Assembly: GCF_032108445.1 (NCBI RefSeq)
Contig: NZ_CP134876.1
Span: 6,696,001-6,760,000, forward strand
DNA: 64,000 nucleotides
Direction of reading: 5' to 3'
DNA from: Micromonospora halotolerans
Lineage (GTDB): Bacteria; Actinomycetota; Actinomycetes; Mycobacteriales; Micromonosporaceae
Under the pieces are notes generated by a model. That model saw only the letters and a list, made by a program, of their open reading frames with translations. It was not told the DNA's origin and did no database searches. Below are positions 21,076-29,590 of this stretch, piece after piece. The position numbers were made by a program, and so were the translations under genes. Positions within the stretch are counted from its first letter, which is position 1; each line of letters opens with the position of its first letter.

Positions 21076-21267
21076 ATGGACTACGAATACGCGCCGCTCC
21101 GGTTGCCCTCGAATGTTGATCGGTTGACCGCCGCGGCGCAGCTGGCGATCCAGGCGGAGTTCTCCGGCTGGGAGCTGGCCCGGGTGCGGCTCTACCGGGA
21201 CGGCACGCGGCAGGTCATGCTGCGCCGGCGCCGGGTGAACCAGCCGCAGCCGGGCCTCTCCTACTGA
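21076..21267 (+). CDS. DUF5703-family small protein
   Basis: 63 residues, MDYEYAPLRLPSNVDRLTAAAQLAIQAEFSGWELARVRLYRDGTRQVMLRRRR in essence: it matches the DUF5703 family of small basic proteins conserved in actinobacteria. Function unknown; the strongly basic C-terminal half could bind nucleic acid. It ends at a shared bidirectional terminator. Confidence 0.8.
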   Translation: MDYEYAPLRLPSNVDRLTAAAQLAIQAEFSGWELARVRLYRDGTRQVMLRRRRVNQPQPGLSY

Positions 21268-21287
21268 CGGCTGCCGGGCAGGACCGT

Positions 21288-21317
21288 CCCCGGAGCCACC
21301 GCGCGGTGGCTCCGGGG
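21288..21317. terminator. Bidirectional terminator
   Basis: Perfect 13-bp arms CCCCGGAGCCACC and GGTGGCTCCGGGG with a 4-base loop between converging genes. Confidence 0.75.
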
Positions 21318-21327
21318 GCGTCGTTGC

Positions 21328-21981
21328 CTAGTGGGCGTGGTCGTGCTCCTCGTCGAGCTCCAGGAACGGGTGCTCGTCGAGCCGGCCGACCAGCCGGTCG
21401 TCGGCGGCCGGCTGGAACGGGCCGACCGGGTCGTCGTCGTCGAACGACTCCAGGTCGACCGGGGTGCCGACCTCGCTGACCATGACCACGCCGTCGAGCG
21501 GCTCCAGCTCGGGCACGTCGAGGGCGGAGAGCGAGCCGTCGCCGGCCTGCAGCAGCTCCAGCACCGCCTCGCCGACACCCTCGACCGGGGCCGGCTCGTC
21601 CTCCTCCGGGGTGCCCTCGCGGCGGGCCGCCTCGGCCGCCCGGATGAGGGCGGAGACGCTGGGGACGCGGTAGTCCCGCCGCTGCCGCACCGAGATCACC
21701 CGCGGGTGCGGGTCGGTCGCCTCGACGCCCTCGGCACCGCCGAAGCGCTCGTCGGCCTCGTCCGGGTCGATCGACTCGACGTCCCACGGCGTCACCTCGC
21801 CGAACGCGTCGAGCAGTTGCTCGTCGTAGGCGAACGACGCGTTGTTCAAATTGACGTACGCCTGCCAGACGGCGTCGTCGTCGATCCGGCCCTGGGCGGC
21901 GCGGACGGCGGCCAGGTGGGCGCGGGCCGCGTCGATCACCCGCTCGAGGGCGGCGTCCAGCTCACCGTGCTGGTCGGTCAT
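21328..21981 (-). CDS. Acidic hypothetical protein
   Basis: 217 residues, no recognised family. The N-terminal ~60 residues are helical (ALERVIDAARAHLAAVRAAQGRIDDDAVWQAYVNLNNASFAYDEQLLDAFGEV). The rest is highly acidic, with a central YRVPSVSALIRAAEAARREG helix and a C-terminal His-rich EEHDHAH tail that might bind metal. No signal peptide or membrane segment. It lies just downstream of the M20 peptidase gene on the same strand with a 57-base gap. Confidence 0.7.
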   Translation of the reverse strand: MTDQHGELDAALERVIDAARAHLAAVRAAQGRIDDDAVWQAYVNLNNASFAYDEQLLDAFGEVTPWDVESIDPDEADERFGGAEGVEATDPHPRVISVRQRRDYRVPSVSALIRAAEAARREGTPEEDEPAPVEGVGEAVLELLQAGDGSLSALDVPELEPLDGVVMVSEVGTPVDLESFDDDDPVGPFQPAADDRLVGRLDEHPFLELDEEHDHAH

Positions 21982-22038
21982 GTGAGGCAGTCCCTTCGCG
22001 ATGGGGGAGGTTCCGCGCCGACGGCGCGACGGGCACGG

Positions 22039-23367
22039 TCAGCAGCTGCGGAGAAAGCGGTCGAGAACCCGCACGCCGAACTGTAGTCCGTCCAGTGGAA
22101 CCCGCTCGTCGATGCCATGGAACAGGCCGGAGAAATTGAGGTCAGCGGGCAGCCGGAGCGGCGCGAACCCGAAGCAGCGGATGCCGAGCTGGGAGAACGC
22201 CTTGGCGTCGGTGCCGCCGGAGAGCATGTACGGCACCGGCAGGGCGCCCGGGTCCTCGGCGCGCAGCGCGGCGGACATGGCCTCGACCAGGTCGCCGTCG
22301 AAGGTGGTCTCCAGGGCCGGCTGGCGCTGGATGTACTCGATGGCGATGTCCGGCCCGACCAACTCGCGCAGCTGCCGCTCCAGCACCTCGCTCTGCCCGG
22401 GCAGGCTGCGGCAGTCGATGGTGGCGGTGGCCCGGCCCGGGATGACGTTGTCCTTGTAGCCGGCGGTCAGCCGGGTCGGGTTGGCGGTGTTGCGGATGGT
22501 CGCGCCGATGATGTTGGCGATCGGGCCGAGCTTGGCGATCGCGGTCTCCGGGTCGTCCGGGTCGATCTCGATGCCGAGGACGTCGGAGATCTCGGCGAGG
22601 AACGCCCGTACGGTGTCGGTCATGACCACCGGGAAGCGGTACGCCCCGATCCGGGCGACCGCCTCGGCGAGCGCGGTCACGGCGTTGTCGTCGTGCACCA
22701 TCGAGCCGTGGCCGGGGCGGCCCTTGGCGTGCAGGCGCAGCCAGTCGATGCCCTTCTCGGCGGTCTCGATGAGGTAGAGCCGCCGCGACTCGTCCACCGC
22801 GTAGGAGAAGCCGCCGACCTCGCCGATCGCCTCGGTGCAGCCGTCGAAGAGGTGGCGGTGCCGCTGGGCGAGGAAGTGCGCGCCGTAGTCGCTGCCGGCC
22901 TCCTCGTCGGCGGTGAAGGCGAGCACGATGTCGCGGGACGGGCGGACGCCGGCGCGCTGCCAGCCGCGGACCACGGCCAGGACCATCGCGTCGAAGTCCT
23001 TCATGTCGATGGCGCCGCGGCCCCACAGGTAGCCGTCGCGGATCTCGCCGGAGAACGGGTGCACCGACCACTCGTCCGGGTCGGCGGGCACCACGTCGAG
23101 GTGCCCGTGCACGAGCAGCGCGTCCCGGCCCGGGTCAGTGCCGGGGATCCGGGCGACCAGGTTGGCCCGGCCCGGCGCGGACTCGTGGAGTTCCACGTCG
23201 ACGCCGACCTCGGCGAGCTTCTCGGCGACGTACTCCGCGGCCCGGCGCTCCCCGACGCTGGTGTCGTTGTCCCCGGTGTTGGTGGTGTCGATGCGCAGCA
23301 GGTCGCGGCAGAGGTCCACGACCTCGTCGGTGGGGTCCGGTCGGGCGGAGGCGGGGTCGCTCGTCAT
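22039..23367 (-). CDS. M20-family metallopeptidase / deacylase
   Basis: 442 residues; ATG 23367 has GAAGAAG upstream. It has all zinc ligands of the M20 dinuclear site: LLVHGHLDVVPADPDEW (His, Asp), GRGAIDMKDFDAM (bridging Asp), FTADEEAGSDYGAHFL (catalytic Glu-Glu) and a C-terminal LSGGTDAKAFSQLGIRCFGFAPLRL plus FHGIDERV. Members hydrolyse dipeptides, N-acyl amino acids or related amides in the cytoplasm. Substrate not deducible. Confidence 0.93.
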   Translation of the reverse strand: MTSDPASARPDPTDEVVDLCRDLLRIDTTNTGDNDTSVGERRAAEYVAEKLAEVGVDVELHESAPGRANLVARIPGTDPGRDALLVHGHLDVVPADPDEWSVHPFSGEIRDGYLWGRGAIDMKDFDAMVLAVVRGWQRAGVRPSRDIVLAFTADEEAGSDYGAHFLAQRHRHLFDGCTEAIGEVGGFSYAVDESRRLYLIETAEKGIDWLRLHAKGRPGHGSMVHDDNAVTALAEAVARIGAYRFPVVMTDTVRAFLAEISDVLGIEIDPDDPETAIAKLGPIANIIGATIRNTANPTRLTAGYKDNVIPGRATATIDCRSLPGQSEVLERQLRELVGPDIAIEYIQRQPALETTFDGDLVEAMSAALRAEDPGALPVPYMLSGGTDAKAFSQLGIRCFGFAPLRLPADLNFSGLFHGIDERVPLDGLQFGVRVLDRFLRSC

Positions 23368-23420
23368 CGCTTCTTCATACCAGCAGGGCCGGCCGGCCGG
23401 TCGCCCCCGGTCGGGGCGCG

Positions 23421-23446
23421 GTTTCGCGGATCGCGCGGGCGGGTAC
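23421..23446 (+). promoter_or_regulatory. SigB/SigF-type promoter of the hemerythrin gene
   Basis: GTTT at 23421-23424 and GGGTAC at 23441-23446 with a 16-base spacer match the actinobacterial SigB/SigF consensus (GTTT-N15/16-GGGTAT/C). Confidence 0.6.
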
Positions 23447-23537
23447 CGCCGGACCACCACACCCGTCGATCGGCTGTTCCGCGGCGCCCGACGCGCCGAG
23501 CCCGGATGGCCGTGGCCGCCAGCTCACGGAGGGCACC

Positions 23538-24155
23538 ATGACCGTCCCCCTGCCGCCGTTGCCACCCACCGCCGACGACGCGTACCGGCCGGGCGGGCGG
23601 AGCCTGGCCGACCTCGTGGACCGGGAGCACCGGATGCTGCTCGGGCTGGCCGAGCAGGCCGGCGACGCGAGCCTGGACCCGGCGCGCCGCCGTGAGGTGC
23701 TGGACGTGCTGACGGCCGCGGTGTCCCGGCACGTCTCCGCCGAGGAGCAGTACCTCTTCCCGGCCGCCCGGGCCGCCGTCCCGGAGAGCGCCGAGCTGGT
23801 GGACCGGGAGATCGAGGCGGACGCCGCCCTGCTGACCGCGCTGAAGGGACTGTCCGGCCCGGACGACCCGGCGGTGGCCGATGTCGCCGACCGGGTGCGC
23901 CGGCACGTCGGCCGGGTCGCCGCGCTGGTGACGCCGCTGCGCGAGGTGGCCAGCGACGCCGAGTTGATCCGGCTGGGCAACCGCTGGGAGATCGCCGAGG
24001 AGGCCGCGCCGACCCGGCCGCATCCGGGCACCCCGGCCACCCCACCGTGGAACAAGATCGTCGAGCCGGCCGTGGGTGTGCTGGACAAGGTGCGCGACGT
24101 GGTCTCCGGGCGGCGGACCCGCCTCGCGGACCTGGAGCGTCCCCGCGACGTCTGA
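23538..24155 (+). CDS. Hemerythrin-like domain protein
   Basis: 205 residues. Four-helix bundle with candidate di-iron ligands in DLVDREHRMLLGL, AAVSRHVSAEEQYLFPAAR (H-x-x-x-E) and VRRHVGRVAALVTPL. Hemerythrin-like proteins bind oxygen or sense redox/oxidative state through a di-iron centre. A Pro-rich linker and a C-terminal basic segment follow. The gene has a clear SigB/SigF-type promoter 90 bases upstream, which fits a stress role. Its ATG follows GGAGGGCACC. Confidence 0.88.
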   Translation: MTVPLPPLPPTADDAYRPGGRSLADLVDREHRMLLGLAEQAGDASLDPARRREVLDVLTAAVSRHVSAEEQYLFPAARAAVPESAELVDREIEADAALLTALKGLSGPDDPAVADVADRVRRHVGRVAALVTPLREVASDAELIRLGNRWEIAEEAAPTRPHPGTPATPPWNKIVEPAVGVLDKVRDVVSGRRTRLADLERPRDV

Positions 24156-24217
24156 CGGCTGTCCCATACAGGTATACCGATGCCGTAAGACCCTTCCGCC
24201 CAGCCGTTGGGTGGTCC

Positions 24218-24223
24218 TACCGT
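24218..24223 (+). promoter_or_regulatory. -10 element of leaderless lysR promoter
   Basis: TACCGT lies 6 bases before ATG 24230. A GGTATACC palindrome at 24171-24178 just upstream could be the LysR autoregulatory site. Confidence 0.5.
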
Positions 24224-24229
24224 CACGTT

Positions 24230-25216
24230 ATGAATCTGGAGCTGCGACACCTGCGGGTGGTGTGCGCGATCGCGGAGACGGGAAGCGTCACCAAGGCGGC
24301 CTCCACGCTCGGCCTGGCCCAGCCGGCGCTGACCGCCCAGCTCCAACGCATCGAGCGGGCCCTGGGCGGGCCGCTGTTCGAGCGGGACCGCCGGGGCGCC
24401 CGGCCCACCGCGCTGGGTGAGCTGGTGCTGGACCGGGCCCGGGTGCTGCTGCCGGCCATGAAGGGCCTGCAGGACGAGGCGGCCCGGCTGGCCGGGGCGG
24501 GCGACGCGCTGAGGCGCTACCGGTTCGGCGGGGTGAACAGCCCCATCCTCGGGCGGCTGGTGCACCGGCTCGCCGCCGAGCGCCCCGACGTGCAGATCAC
24601 CATGTACGCGTCGTGGTCGGCGGACGAGCTGGCCCACCTGGTGGCCGGCGGGCGGCTCGACTTCGCGCTCACCGGGGTGTGCGGCGACGCCACCCCGTCG
24701 GCGGAGTCCGGGCTGAGCTGGCGGGAGGTGGCCGTCGACCCGGTCTTCGTGCTCCTGCCGCAGACCCACCCGATGGCCGATCGGGACGAGGTGCGCCTCG
24801 TCGACCTGCGCCGCGAGCAGTGGGTGGCCGCGCCCGGCGACGGCTGCTTCGGCGACTGTTTCGCCGCCGCCTGCGCCCGCGCCGGCTTCACCCCCCGCAA
24901 GGTCTACGAGGCGGACGTGCGGGGCTGCCTCGACCTGGTCGACGCCGGCGAGGCCGTGGCGCTGTGCCAGGCCACCTTCCGCCCGGTGGCCGGCCTGGTG
25001 ACCCGCCGGCTCGCCGGGGCGCCGCTGCGCTGGCGGCTGCTGCTCGGCTGGCACCCGGACGCCCCGGCGGCCCGGGTCGCCGAGCCGGTGCTGGAGGCGG
25101 CGGTGGCGGCGTACACCGACGCGCTGGCGAACCACCCGGACTACCTGGCCTGGTTGCTGTCCCACCCGGACTTCGGCGTGCAGTCGACCACCCCGGGCGG
25201 GGTGCGAACCGCCTGA
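24230..25216 (+). CDS. LysR-family transcriptional regulator
   Basis: 328 residues. Winged helix-turn-helix at residues 1-60 (LELRHLRVVCAIAETGSVTKAASTLGLAQPALTAQLQRIE) followed by the LysR effector-binding fold (FGGVNSPILGRLVHRLAAERPDVQITMYAS, then WVAAPGDGCFGDCFAAACARAGF). LysR proteins usually control a divergent gene, but the neighbour here runs the same way, so the target is unclear. Several Cys around residue ~205 are uncommon and could sense redox state; that is speculation. Confidence 0.92.
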   Translation: MNLELRHLRVVCAIAETGSVTKAASTLGLAQPALTAQLQRIERALGGPLFERDRRGARPTALGELVLDRARVLLPAMKGLQDEAARLAGAGDALRRYRFGGVNSPILGRLVHRLAAERPDVQITMYASWSADELAHLVAGGRLDFALTGVCGDATPSAESGLSWREVAVDPVFVLLPQTHPMADRDEVRLVDLRREQWVAAPGDGCFGDCFAAACARAGFTPRKVYEADVRGCLDLVDAGEAVALCQATFRPVAGLVTRRLAGAPLRWRLLLGWHPDAPAARVAEPVLEAAVAAYTDALANHPDYLAWLLSHPDFGVQSTTPGGVRTA

Positions 25217-25235
25217 GCGCGGGTATCTGGGCGAC

Positions 25236-25472
25236 ATGACTGATCTGTACCCCGCCGCCGACGAGCGGGAGCTGCTGCGCCAGGCGGCCGCCGCGCACAC
25301 CGCCGCCTCCGCCGACCTGGAGGCGTTCCTGCGCCGGTTGCCGGAGGTGCCGGAGCCGGCCGACATCACCGAGTTCGCCAACCTGCTCAGCCGGGAGGAG
25401 CGGGCCCGCGGCGAACGGCAGGACGCCGCGGACGCCGCCGGGCTGATGCTGCCCAGCATGGAATCGGAGTAG
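25236..25472 (+). CDS. Small acidic hypothetical protein
   Basis: 78 residues, mainly helical (ERELLRQAAAAHTAASADLEAFLRRLPEVPEP). No family recognised. It begins 19 bases after the LysR gene. GGGTAT at 25221-25226 would place its own transcript start close to the ATG, but the matching -35 is poor. Confidence 0.65.
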   Translation: MTDLYPAADERELLRQAAAAHTAASADLEAFLRRLPEVPEPADITEFANLLSREERARGERQDAADAAGLMLPSMESE

Positions 25473-25481
25473 ACCGACGGC

Positions 25482-25514
25482 GGCGGCACCCGGGACGCGT
25501 TCCCGGGTGCCGCC
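25482..25514. terminator. Strong terminator hairpin
   Basis: Perfect 14-bp arms GGCGGCACCCGGGA and complement around a 5-base loop, between converging genes. Confidence 0.75.
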
Positions 25515-25524
25515 CCTGCCGCGG

Positions 25525-25875
25525 TCAGCGTTCGATGAGGACGTCGTGGCCGAGGTCGAGCAGGGAGTGCCGCCACTCGTCGTCGGCGTTGCCCCGGCTC
25601 GGCTTCTCCGCGCTGAGCGCCCGGATCCGCTCGATGGCGTCCCGCATCACCTCGATGTCCTCCGGGGTCAGGTCCACCTTGCGCTTGGTGAGCACCTGGA
25701 GGATCCGCCGCCCCGGTTCGGGCAGGTCCAGGTCCGGGTTCGGGCCGAACGCCTCCTCCCCGGATCCGCGGGTGAGCAGCCACTGCCGGAGCTGCTCGGA
25801 GGGGACGTTCACCTCGGCGTGGAAGTCGTCCCAGATCACCTCGACCTCCGGATCGAGTCGCGCCTCGCGTACCAT
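25525..25875 (-). CDS. DUF3140-family protein
   Basis: 116 residues. It matches DUF3140: VIWDDFHAEVNVPSEQLRQWLLTRGSGEEAF, then GRRILQVLTKRKVDLTPEDIEVMRDAIERIRA and a C-terminal DDEWRHSLLDLGHD. Family members are small, cytoplasmic and of unknown function, often beside stress genes. It has a GGAGG site that lies inside the end of the previous cistron; the start shares one base with that cistron's stop (TGATG), so it is translationally coupled. Confidence 0.85.
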   Translation of the reverse strand: MVREARLDPEVEVIWDDFHAEVNVPSEQLRQWLLTRGSGEEAFGPNPDLDLPEPGRRILQVLTKRKVDLTPEDIEVMRDAIERIRALSAEKPSRGNADDEWRHSLLDLGHDVLIER

Positions 25876-26048
25876 CACGCCTCCTCTCCCGACGGCGACC
25901 CGGACGGCGTCGGGTCGCCCTCGCCCTTGTCGGTCTGCTGCTTCAAGCCCTCCGGCGGCACCTTGACCCGGGCCGGGTTGGCCGTCGGCGGCGCCACGAT
26001 GGGTTCGCTGCGTTCGGTGTCCTCCCGGCTCTCCTCCGGTTCGGTCAT
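25875..26048 (-). CDS. Short acidic, likely disordered protein
   Basis: 57 residues beginning MTEPEESREDTERSEP, rich in Glu, Pro, Ser and Gly with no predicted fold. GGAGGG just before the ATG and the coupled TGATG junction with DUF3140 make it a real cistron. It sits between the ClpC-type ATPase and DUF3140 and may be a substrate, adaptor or spacer peptide; no function is shown. Confidence 0.65.
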   Translation of the reverse strand: MTEPEESREDTERSEPIVAPPTANPARVKVPPEGLKQQTDKGEGDPTPSGSPSGEEA

Positions 26049-26086
26049 GTCCGCCCTCCGATCCGTCGGGTGTGGGGCGTCTTCCC

Positions 26087-28636
26087 TCATCGCGGATGGG
26101 ACGTCGTCGCGGCCGTGTAGTCGCGGTCGCCGGCGGCCACGTCGATGGCGAGCTGGCCGTCCCGGGCGTCGACGGTGATCTGCTGGCCGGGCGAGATCTG
26201 GTTCTCCAGCAGCATCCGGGAGAGCCGGTTGTCGACCTCGCGCTGGATGACCCGGCGCAGCGGCCGGGCGCCGAACTCGGGCTGGTAGCCGTGCTCGGCC
26301 AGCCAGTCCACGCCGGCGGTGGTGAACTCGACGCGGATGTCCTGGGCGTGCAGCCGGCGGCGGGTCTCCTCCAGCAGCAGCCCGGTGATCTGGCGGAGCT
26401 GCTCGGCCTCCAGCCGCTGGAAGATGATGACCTCGTCGATGCGGTTGATGAACTCGGGCCGGAAGTTCTCCTGGAGGCGGCGCATGAGTCGCTCGCGCAG
26501 GTCGTTGGCCTCCTGCTCGCCGGGCTCACCGGCGCCGAAGCCGACCGTGCGCTGGGTGCCGGTGATCAGCTCCGAACCGAGGTTGCTCGTCATGATCAGC
26601 ACGGTGTTCTTGAAGTTGACCGTGCGCCCCTGGCTGTCGGTGAGCCGCCCGTCGTCGAGCACCTGGAGCAGGATGTTGAACACGTCCGGGTGGGCCTTCT
26701 CGATCTCGTCGAGCAGCACCACCGCGTACGGGCGGCGCCGCACCGCCTCGGTGAGCTGGCCGGCCTCCTCGTAGCCGACGTAGCCGGGGGGCGCGCCGAC
26801 CAGCCGGCTGACCGTGTGCCGCTCCTGGAACTCGCTCATGTCGACCCGGACCATCCGGTCGGCCTCGCCGAACAGCGCCTCGGCGAGGGCCCGGCCCAGC
26901 TCGGTCTTGCCGACGCCGGTGGGGCCGAGGAAGAGGAAGCTGCCCATCGGCCGGTTCGGGTCGGCCAGGCCGGTACGCGAGCGGCGCACCGCCTCGGCCA
27001 CCGCGCTGACCGCCTCGTCCTGGCCGACCACCTTCTCGTGCAGGTGCCCCTCCAGCCGCAGCAGCCGGTCCCGTTCCTCCTCGGTGAGCTGGTTGACCGG
27101 GATGCCGGTGGCGCGGGAGACCACCTCGGCGATCTCCTTCGGCCCGACCTCGGGCACGTGGTTGGGGCCCTCGTCGCCACGGGCGCGCCGGAGCTGGTCC
27201 TCCAGCTCGGCGGTGCGGTCCCGTAGCTGGGTGGCCCGTTCGTACTGCTCGTCGGAGACGGCCTGTTCCTTGTCCCGGCGCACCTCGTCGAGCTGCTGCT
27301 CCAGGTCGCGCACGTCGGCGGCGGGGGTGCGGGTGCGCAGCCGGACGCGGGCGCCGGCCTGGTCGATGAGGTCGATGGCCTTGTCCGGCAGGTAGCGGTC
27401 GGTGACGTACCGGTCGGAGAGTTCGGCGGCGGCGACCAGCGCCTCGTCGGTGAAGCGGACCTGGTGGTGCGCCTCGTACCGGTCGCGCAGGCCGCGCAGG
27501 ATGGCGACGGTGTCCTCGACGGTCGGCTCGGGCACCAGCACCGGCTGGAACCGGCGGGCCAGCGCGGCGTCCTTCTCGATGCTGCGCCGGTACTCGTCCA
27601 GCGTGGTCGCGCCGATCACCCGCAGCTCGCCGCGGGCCAGGGCGGGCTTGAGCATGTTGGACGCGTCCATGCCGCCCTCGCTGCCGGCTCCGCCCGCGCC
27701 GACCAGGGTGTGGATCTCGTCCAGGAAGACGATCAGCTCCTCGCGGTGGGCGCGGATCTCGTCGATCACCTTCTTGAGCCGTTCCTCGAAGTCGCCCCGG
27801 TAGCGGGTGCCGGCGACCAGGCTGGCCAGGTCGAGCTGGATGACCCGCTTGCCGAGCAGCGTCTGCGGGACGTCGCCGTCGCAGATCCGTTCGGCCAGCC
27901 CCTCCACGATGGCGGTCTTGCCGACGCCGGCCTCACCGATCAGCACCGGGTTGTTCTTGGTGCGCCGGGACAGGATCTCCACGGCCTGCTCGATCTCGTC
28001 GGCCCGGCCGATCACCGGGTCGATCTGGTCCATGCGGGCCAGGTCGGTGAGGTCCTGGCCATACTGGTCGAGGGTGGGCGTGCCGCGGTCCGGCTTCGGG
28101 CCGGTCATCGGGCCGCGCTCGGCGCTGGCCGCCTGGAGCGCCTCGGGCTGGATCCGCCCGGCGGCGAGCATGCGGCCGGCCGGCGACTCCGGGTTGAGCG
28201 GGAGCGCCATGAGGATGTGCTCGGGGCCGATGTAGTTGGCGCCCATGGCCCGGGACAGCTGGTGGGCGTCGAGCAGCGCCCGCTTGGCGGCCGGGGTGAG
28301 CGACAGGTTCGGCGGGACCTCCCCGCGGGGCGCCCCGTCACCGCGCCCGCCGAGCGCGTTGACCAGCGCGTCCGGGTCGGCGCCGGCCCGGCGGACCAGG
28401 TCGCGCAGCGGCTCGCGCTGCAACGCCGCCCACAACAGGTGGTCGGTGTCCAGGTCGGTGCTGTGTTTCTGGGCCGCGCGGCGGGCCGCGTCGGCCAGCA
28501 TCTCCCGCGCGTCGGCGGTCATGAGCCGGGTGATGTCGACCCGATGCGCCGGTCGGCGTCCCCCCTCGCCCCGCCCGAAGTACCGGGCCAGGAACTCGTC
28601 CCACGGGTCGTTGCCGAAGTCACCGGGTCCCATCAT
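26087..28636 (-). CDS. ClpC-type AAA+ unfoldase
   Basis: 849 residues from ATG 28636, which follows GGAGG by 6 bases. Order: 30-residue lead-in, Clp N repeat domain (~35-175), first AAA+ domain with Walker A GEAGVGKT (~235), middle UVR-type coiled coil (QYERATQLRDRTAELEDQLRR), second AAA+ domain with Walker A GPTGVGKT (~573) and sensor/arginine elements, ClpB/C C-terminal domain. The VGF tripeptide in TQRTVGFGAG occupies the ClpP-docking loop position, so it probably feeds ClpP. It heads an operon with the next two small genes and has a SigB/SigF-type promoter. Confidence 0.93.
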   Translation of the reverse strand: MMGPGDFGNDPWDEFLARYFGRGEGGRRPAHRVDITRLMTADAREMLADAARRAAQKHSTDLDTDHLLWAALQREPLRDLVRRAGADPDALVNALGGRGDGAPRGEVPPNLSLTPAAKRALLDAHQLSRAMGANYIGPEHILMALPLNPESPAGRMLAAGRIQPEALQAASAERGPMTGPKPDRGTPTLDQYGQDLTDLARMDQIDPVIGRADEIEQAVEILSRRTKNNPVLIGEAGVGKTAIVEGLAERICDGDVPQTLLGKRVIQLDLASLVAGTRYRGDFEERLKKVIDEIRAHREELIVFLDEIHTLVGAGGAGSEGGMDASNMLKPALARGELRVIGATTLDEYRRSIEKDAALARRFQPVLVPEPTVEDTVAILRGLRDRYEAHHQVRFTDEALVAAAELSDRYVTDRYLPDKAIDLIDQAGARVRLRTRTPAADVRDLEQQLDEVRRDKEQAVSDEQYERATQLRDRTAELEDQLRRARGDEGPNHVPEVGPKEIAEVVSRATGIPVNQLTEEERDRLLRLEGHLHEKVVGQDEAVSAVAEAVRRSRTGLADPNRPMGSFLFLGPTGVGKTELGRALAEALFGEADRMVRVDMSEFQERHTVSRLVGAPPGYVGYEEAGQLTEAVRRRPYAVVLLDEIEKAHPDVFNILLQVLDDGRLTDSQGRTVNFKNTVLIMTSNLGSELITGTQRTVGFGAGEPGEQEANDLRERLMRRLQENFRPEFINRIDEVIIFQRLEAEQLRQITGLLLEETRRRLHAQDIRVEFTTAGVDWLAEHGYQPEFGARPLRRVIQREVDNRLSRMLLENQISPGQQITVDARDGQLAIDVAAGDRDYTAATTSHPR

Positions 28637-28703
28637 CTCTGTCCTCCGCAGTCGGTCGGCACGGCCGCCGGGGCGCGACATGGCGCGGCACGGTCGGCGG
28701 TGG

Positions 28704-28728
28704 CTACCCGGCGGTCGGCGCGGCAAAC
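28704..28728 (-). promoter_or_regulatory. SigB/SigF-type promoter of the clpC operon
   Basis: On the minus strand GTTT (28728-28725) and GGGTAG (28709-28704) are separated by 15 bases. The start codon is about 65 bases downstream. Confidence 0.6.
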
Positions 28729-28752
28729 GCGGGCGGGTGGCACGCTGGGGGC

Positions 28753-29130
28753 ATGGAGACCCGGCCCCTGCTCATCGTCGACGGCGCGAACGTCGTGGGC
28801 TCGCGCCCTGACGGCTGGTGGCGGGACCGGGCCGGGGCCGCCGCCCGGCTGCGCGACGCGCTGGTGCCCGTCGCCGAATCGGGCCTGCCGCCGGAGCTGC
28901 CACCGCCGGTGGAGGTGGTGCTCGTGGTGGAGGGCGCGGCCCGGGACGTCCCGGCGGTGCCCGGGTGCGCCGTGGTCTCCGCGCCCGGATCCGGCGACGA
29001 CACGATCGTCGCGCTGGTCACGGCCGCCCCGGACCGCCGGCGGGCGGTGGTCACCGCCGACCGGGAGCTGCGGTCCCGGGTGGGCGCGCTCGGCGCCGAG
29101 GTGTACGGCCCGCGCCGGGTGCCCCGCTGA
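28753..29130 (+). CDS. NYN/PIN-like nuclease-fold protein
   Basis: 125 residues. The first strand LLIVDGANVVGSRPDGWWRDR carries the D-G-A-N motif of NYN/YacP nucleases; a later acidic cluster is APGSGDDTIVALV and the end has VVTADRELRSRVGALGAEVYGPR. These Asp residues would bind the catalytic metal. Family annotation is often NTP pyrophosphohydrolase, but the motifs fit a PIN-type RNase better. Divergent from clpC. Confidence 0.8.
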   Translation: METRPLLIVDGANVVGSRPDGWWRDRAGAAARLRDALVPVAESGLPPELPPPVEVVLVVEGAARDVPAVPGCAVVSAPGSGDDTIVALVTAAPDRRRAVVTADRELRSRVGALGAEVYGPRRVPR

Positions 29131-29320
29131 CGGCCTCCGGCGCGTCCCGTCGACGGGACTCGAGGGTGCGCCCGCGGGACCCCCGGCACCCCCATGGAGC
29201 GCCTTTCCGCACGTCAGAGCGACAATCGGACAGCCGGGCAGGAACGCCGCGAGGGTGGATGTTCTCCCGCCCCTCGGGATGGGTTGTAATGGAGATCTCC
29301 CCGCCCCCAGGAGGTCCCCC

Positions 29321-29581
29321 GTGGCGAGCGTCGCCGAGCTGAAGGCAGCCATCGATGTCGCTCTCCAACAGATAGGAGACGGGCAGACAGCGGTGCAGGC
29401 GGCCGGGGAGAAGCTGGCCGAGGCGCAGCAGACCCTCGCCGGCGCGCTGGAGGGCAGCGGCCACGAGACCGTCGAGGCGGCCCAGGCCTCGCTGACCCAG
29501 GCCAGCCAGGAGCTGGAGGAGTGTCTCGCCGCCACGCTGGTGGCGGTCGAGCAGGCGCAGCTCTACGTCGCGACCCTCTGA
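29321..29581 (+). CDS. Small all-helical protein, first gene of the FtsK-type operon
   Basis: 86 residues from GTG 29321 with AGGAGG upstream. The chain is nearly all Ala, Gln, Glu and Leu in two long helices (IDVALQQIGDGQTAVQAAGEKLAEAQQTLAGALEG, then ETVEAAQASLTQASQELEECLAATLVAVEQAQLYV). Size and helical-hairpin pattern resemble WXG100 proteins, but no W-x-G turn is present. The position ahead of an FtsK/SpoIIIE ATPase is the same as for ESX-type substrates. Function is unknown; a partner or substrate of the ATPase is the working idea. Confidence 0.75.
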   Translation: MASVAELKAAIDVALQQIGDGQTAVQAAGEKLAEAQQTLAGALEGSGHETVEAAQASLTQASQELEECLAATLVAVEQAQLYVATL

Positions 29582-29590
29582 GGACCGGTC

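Noticed and set aside
29321..29581. WXG100 (ESX substrate) assignment for the 86-residue protein
   Set aside because: Size and helicity fit but there is no W-x-G turn or C-terminal secretion motif, so the name is not used.
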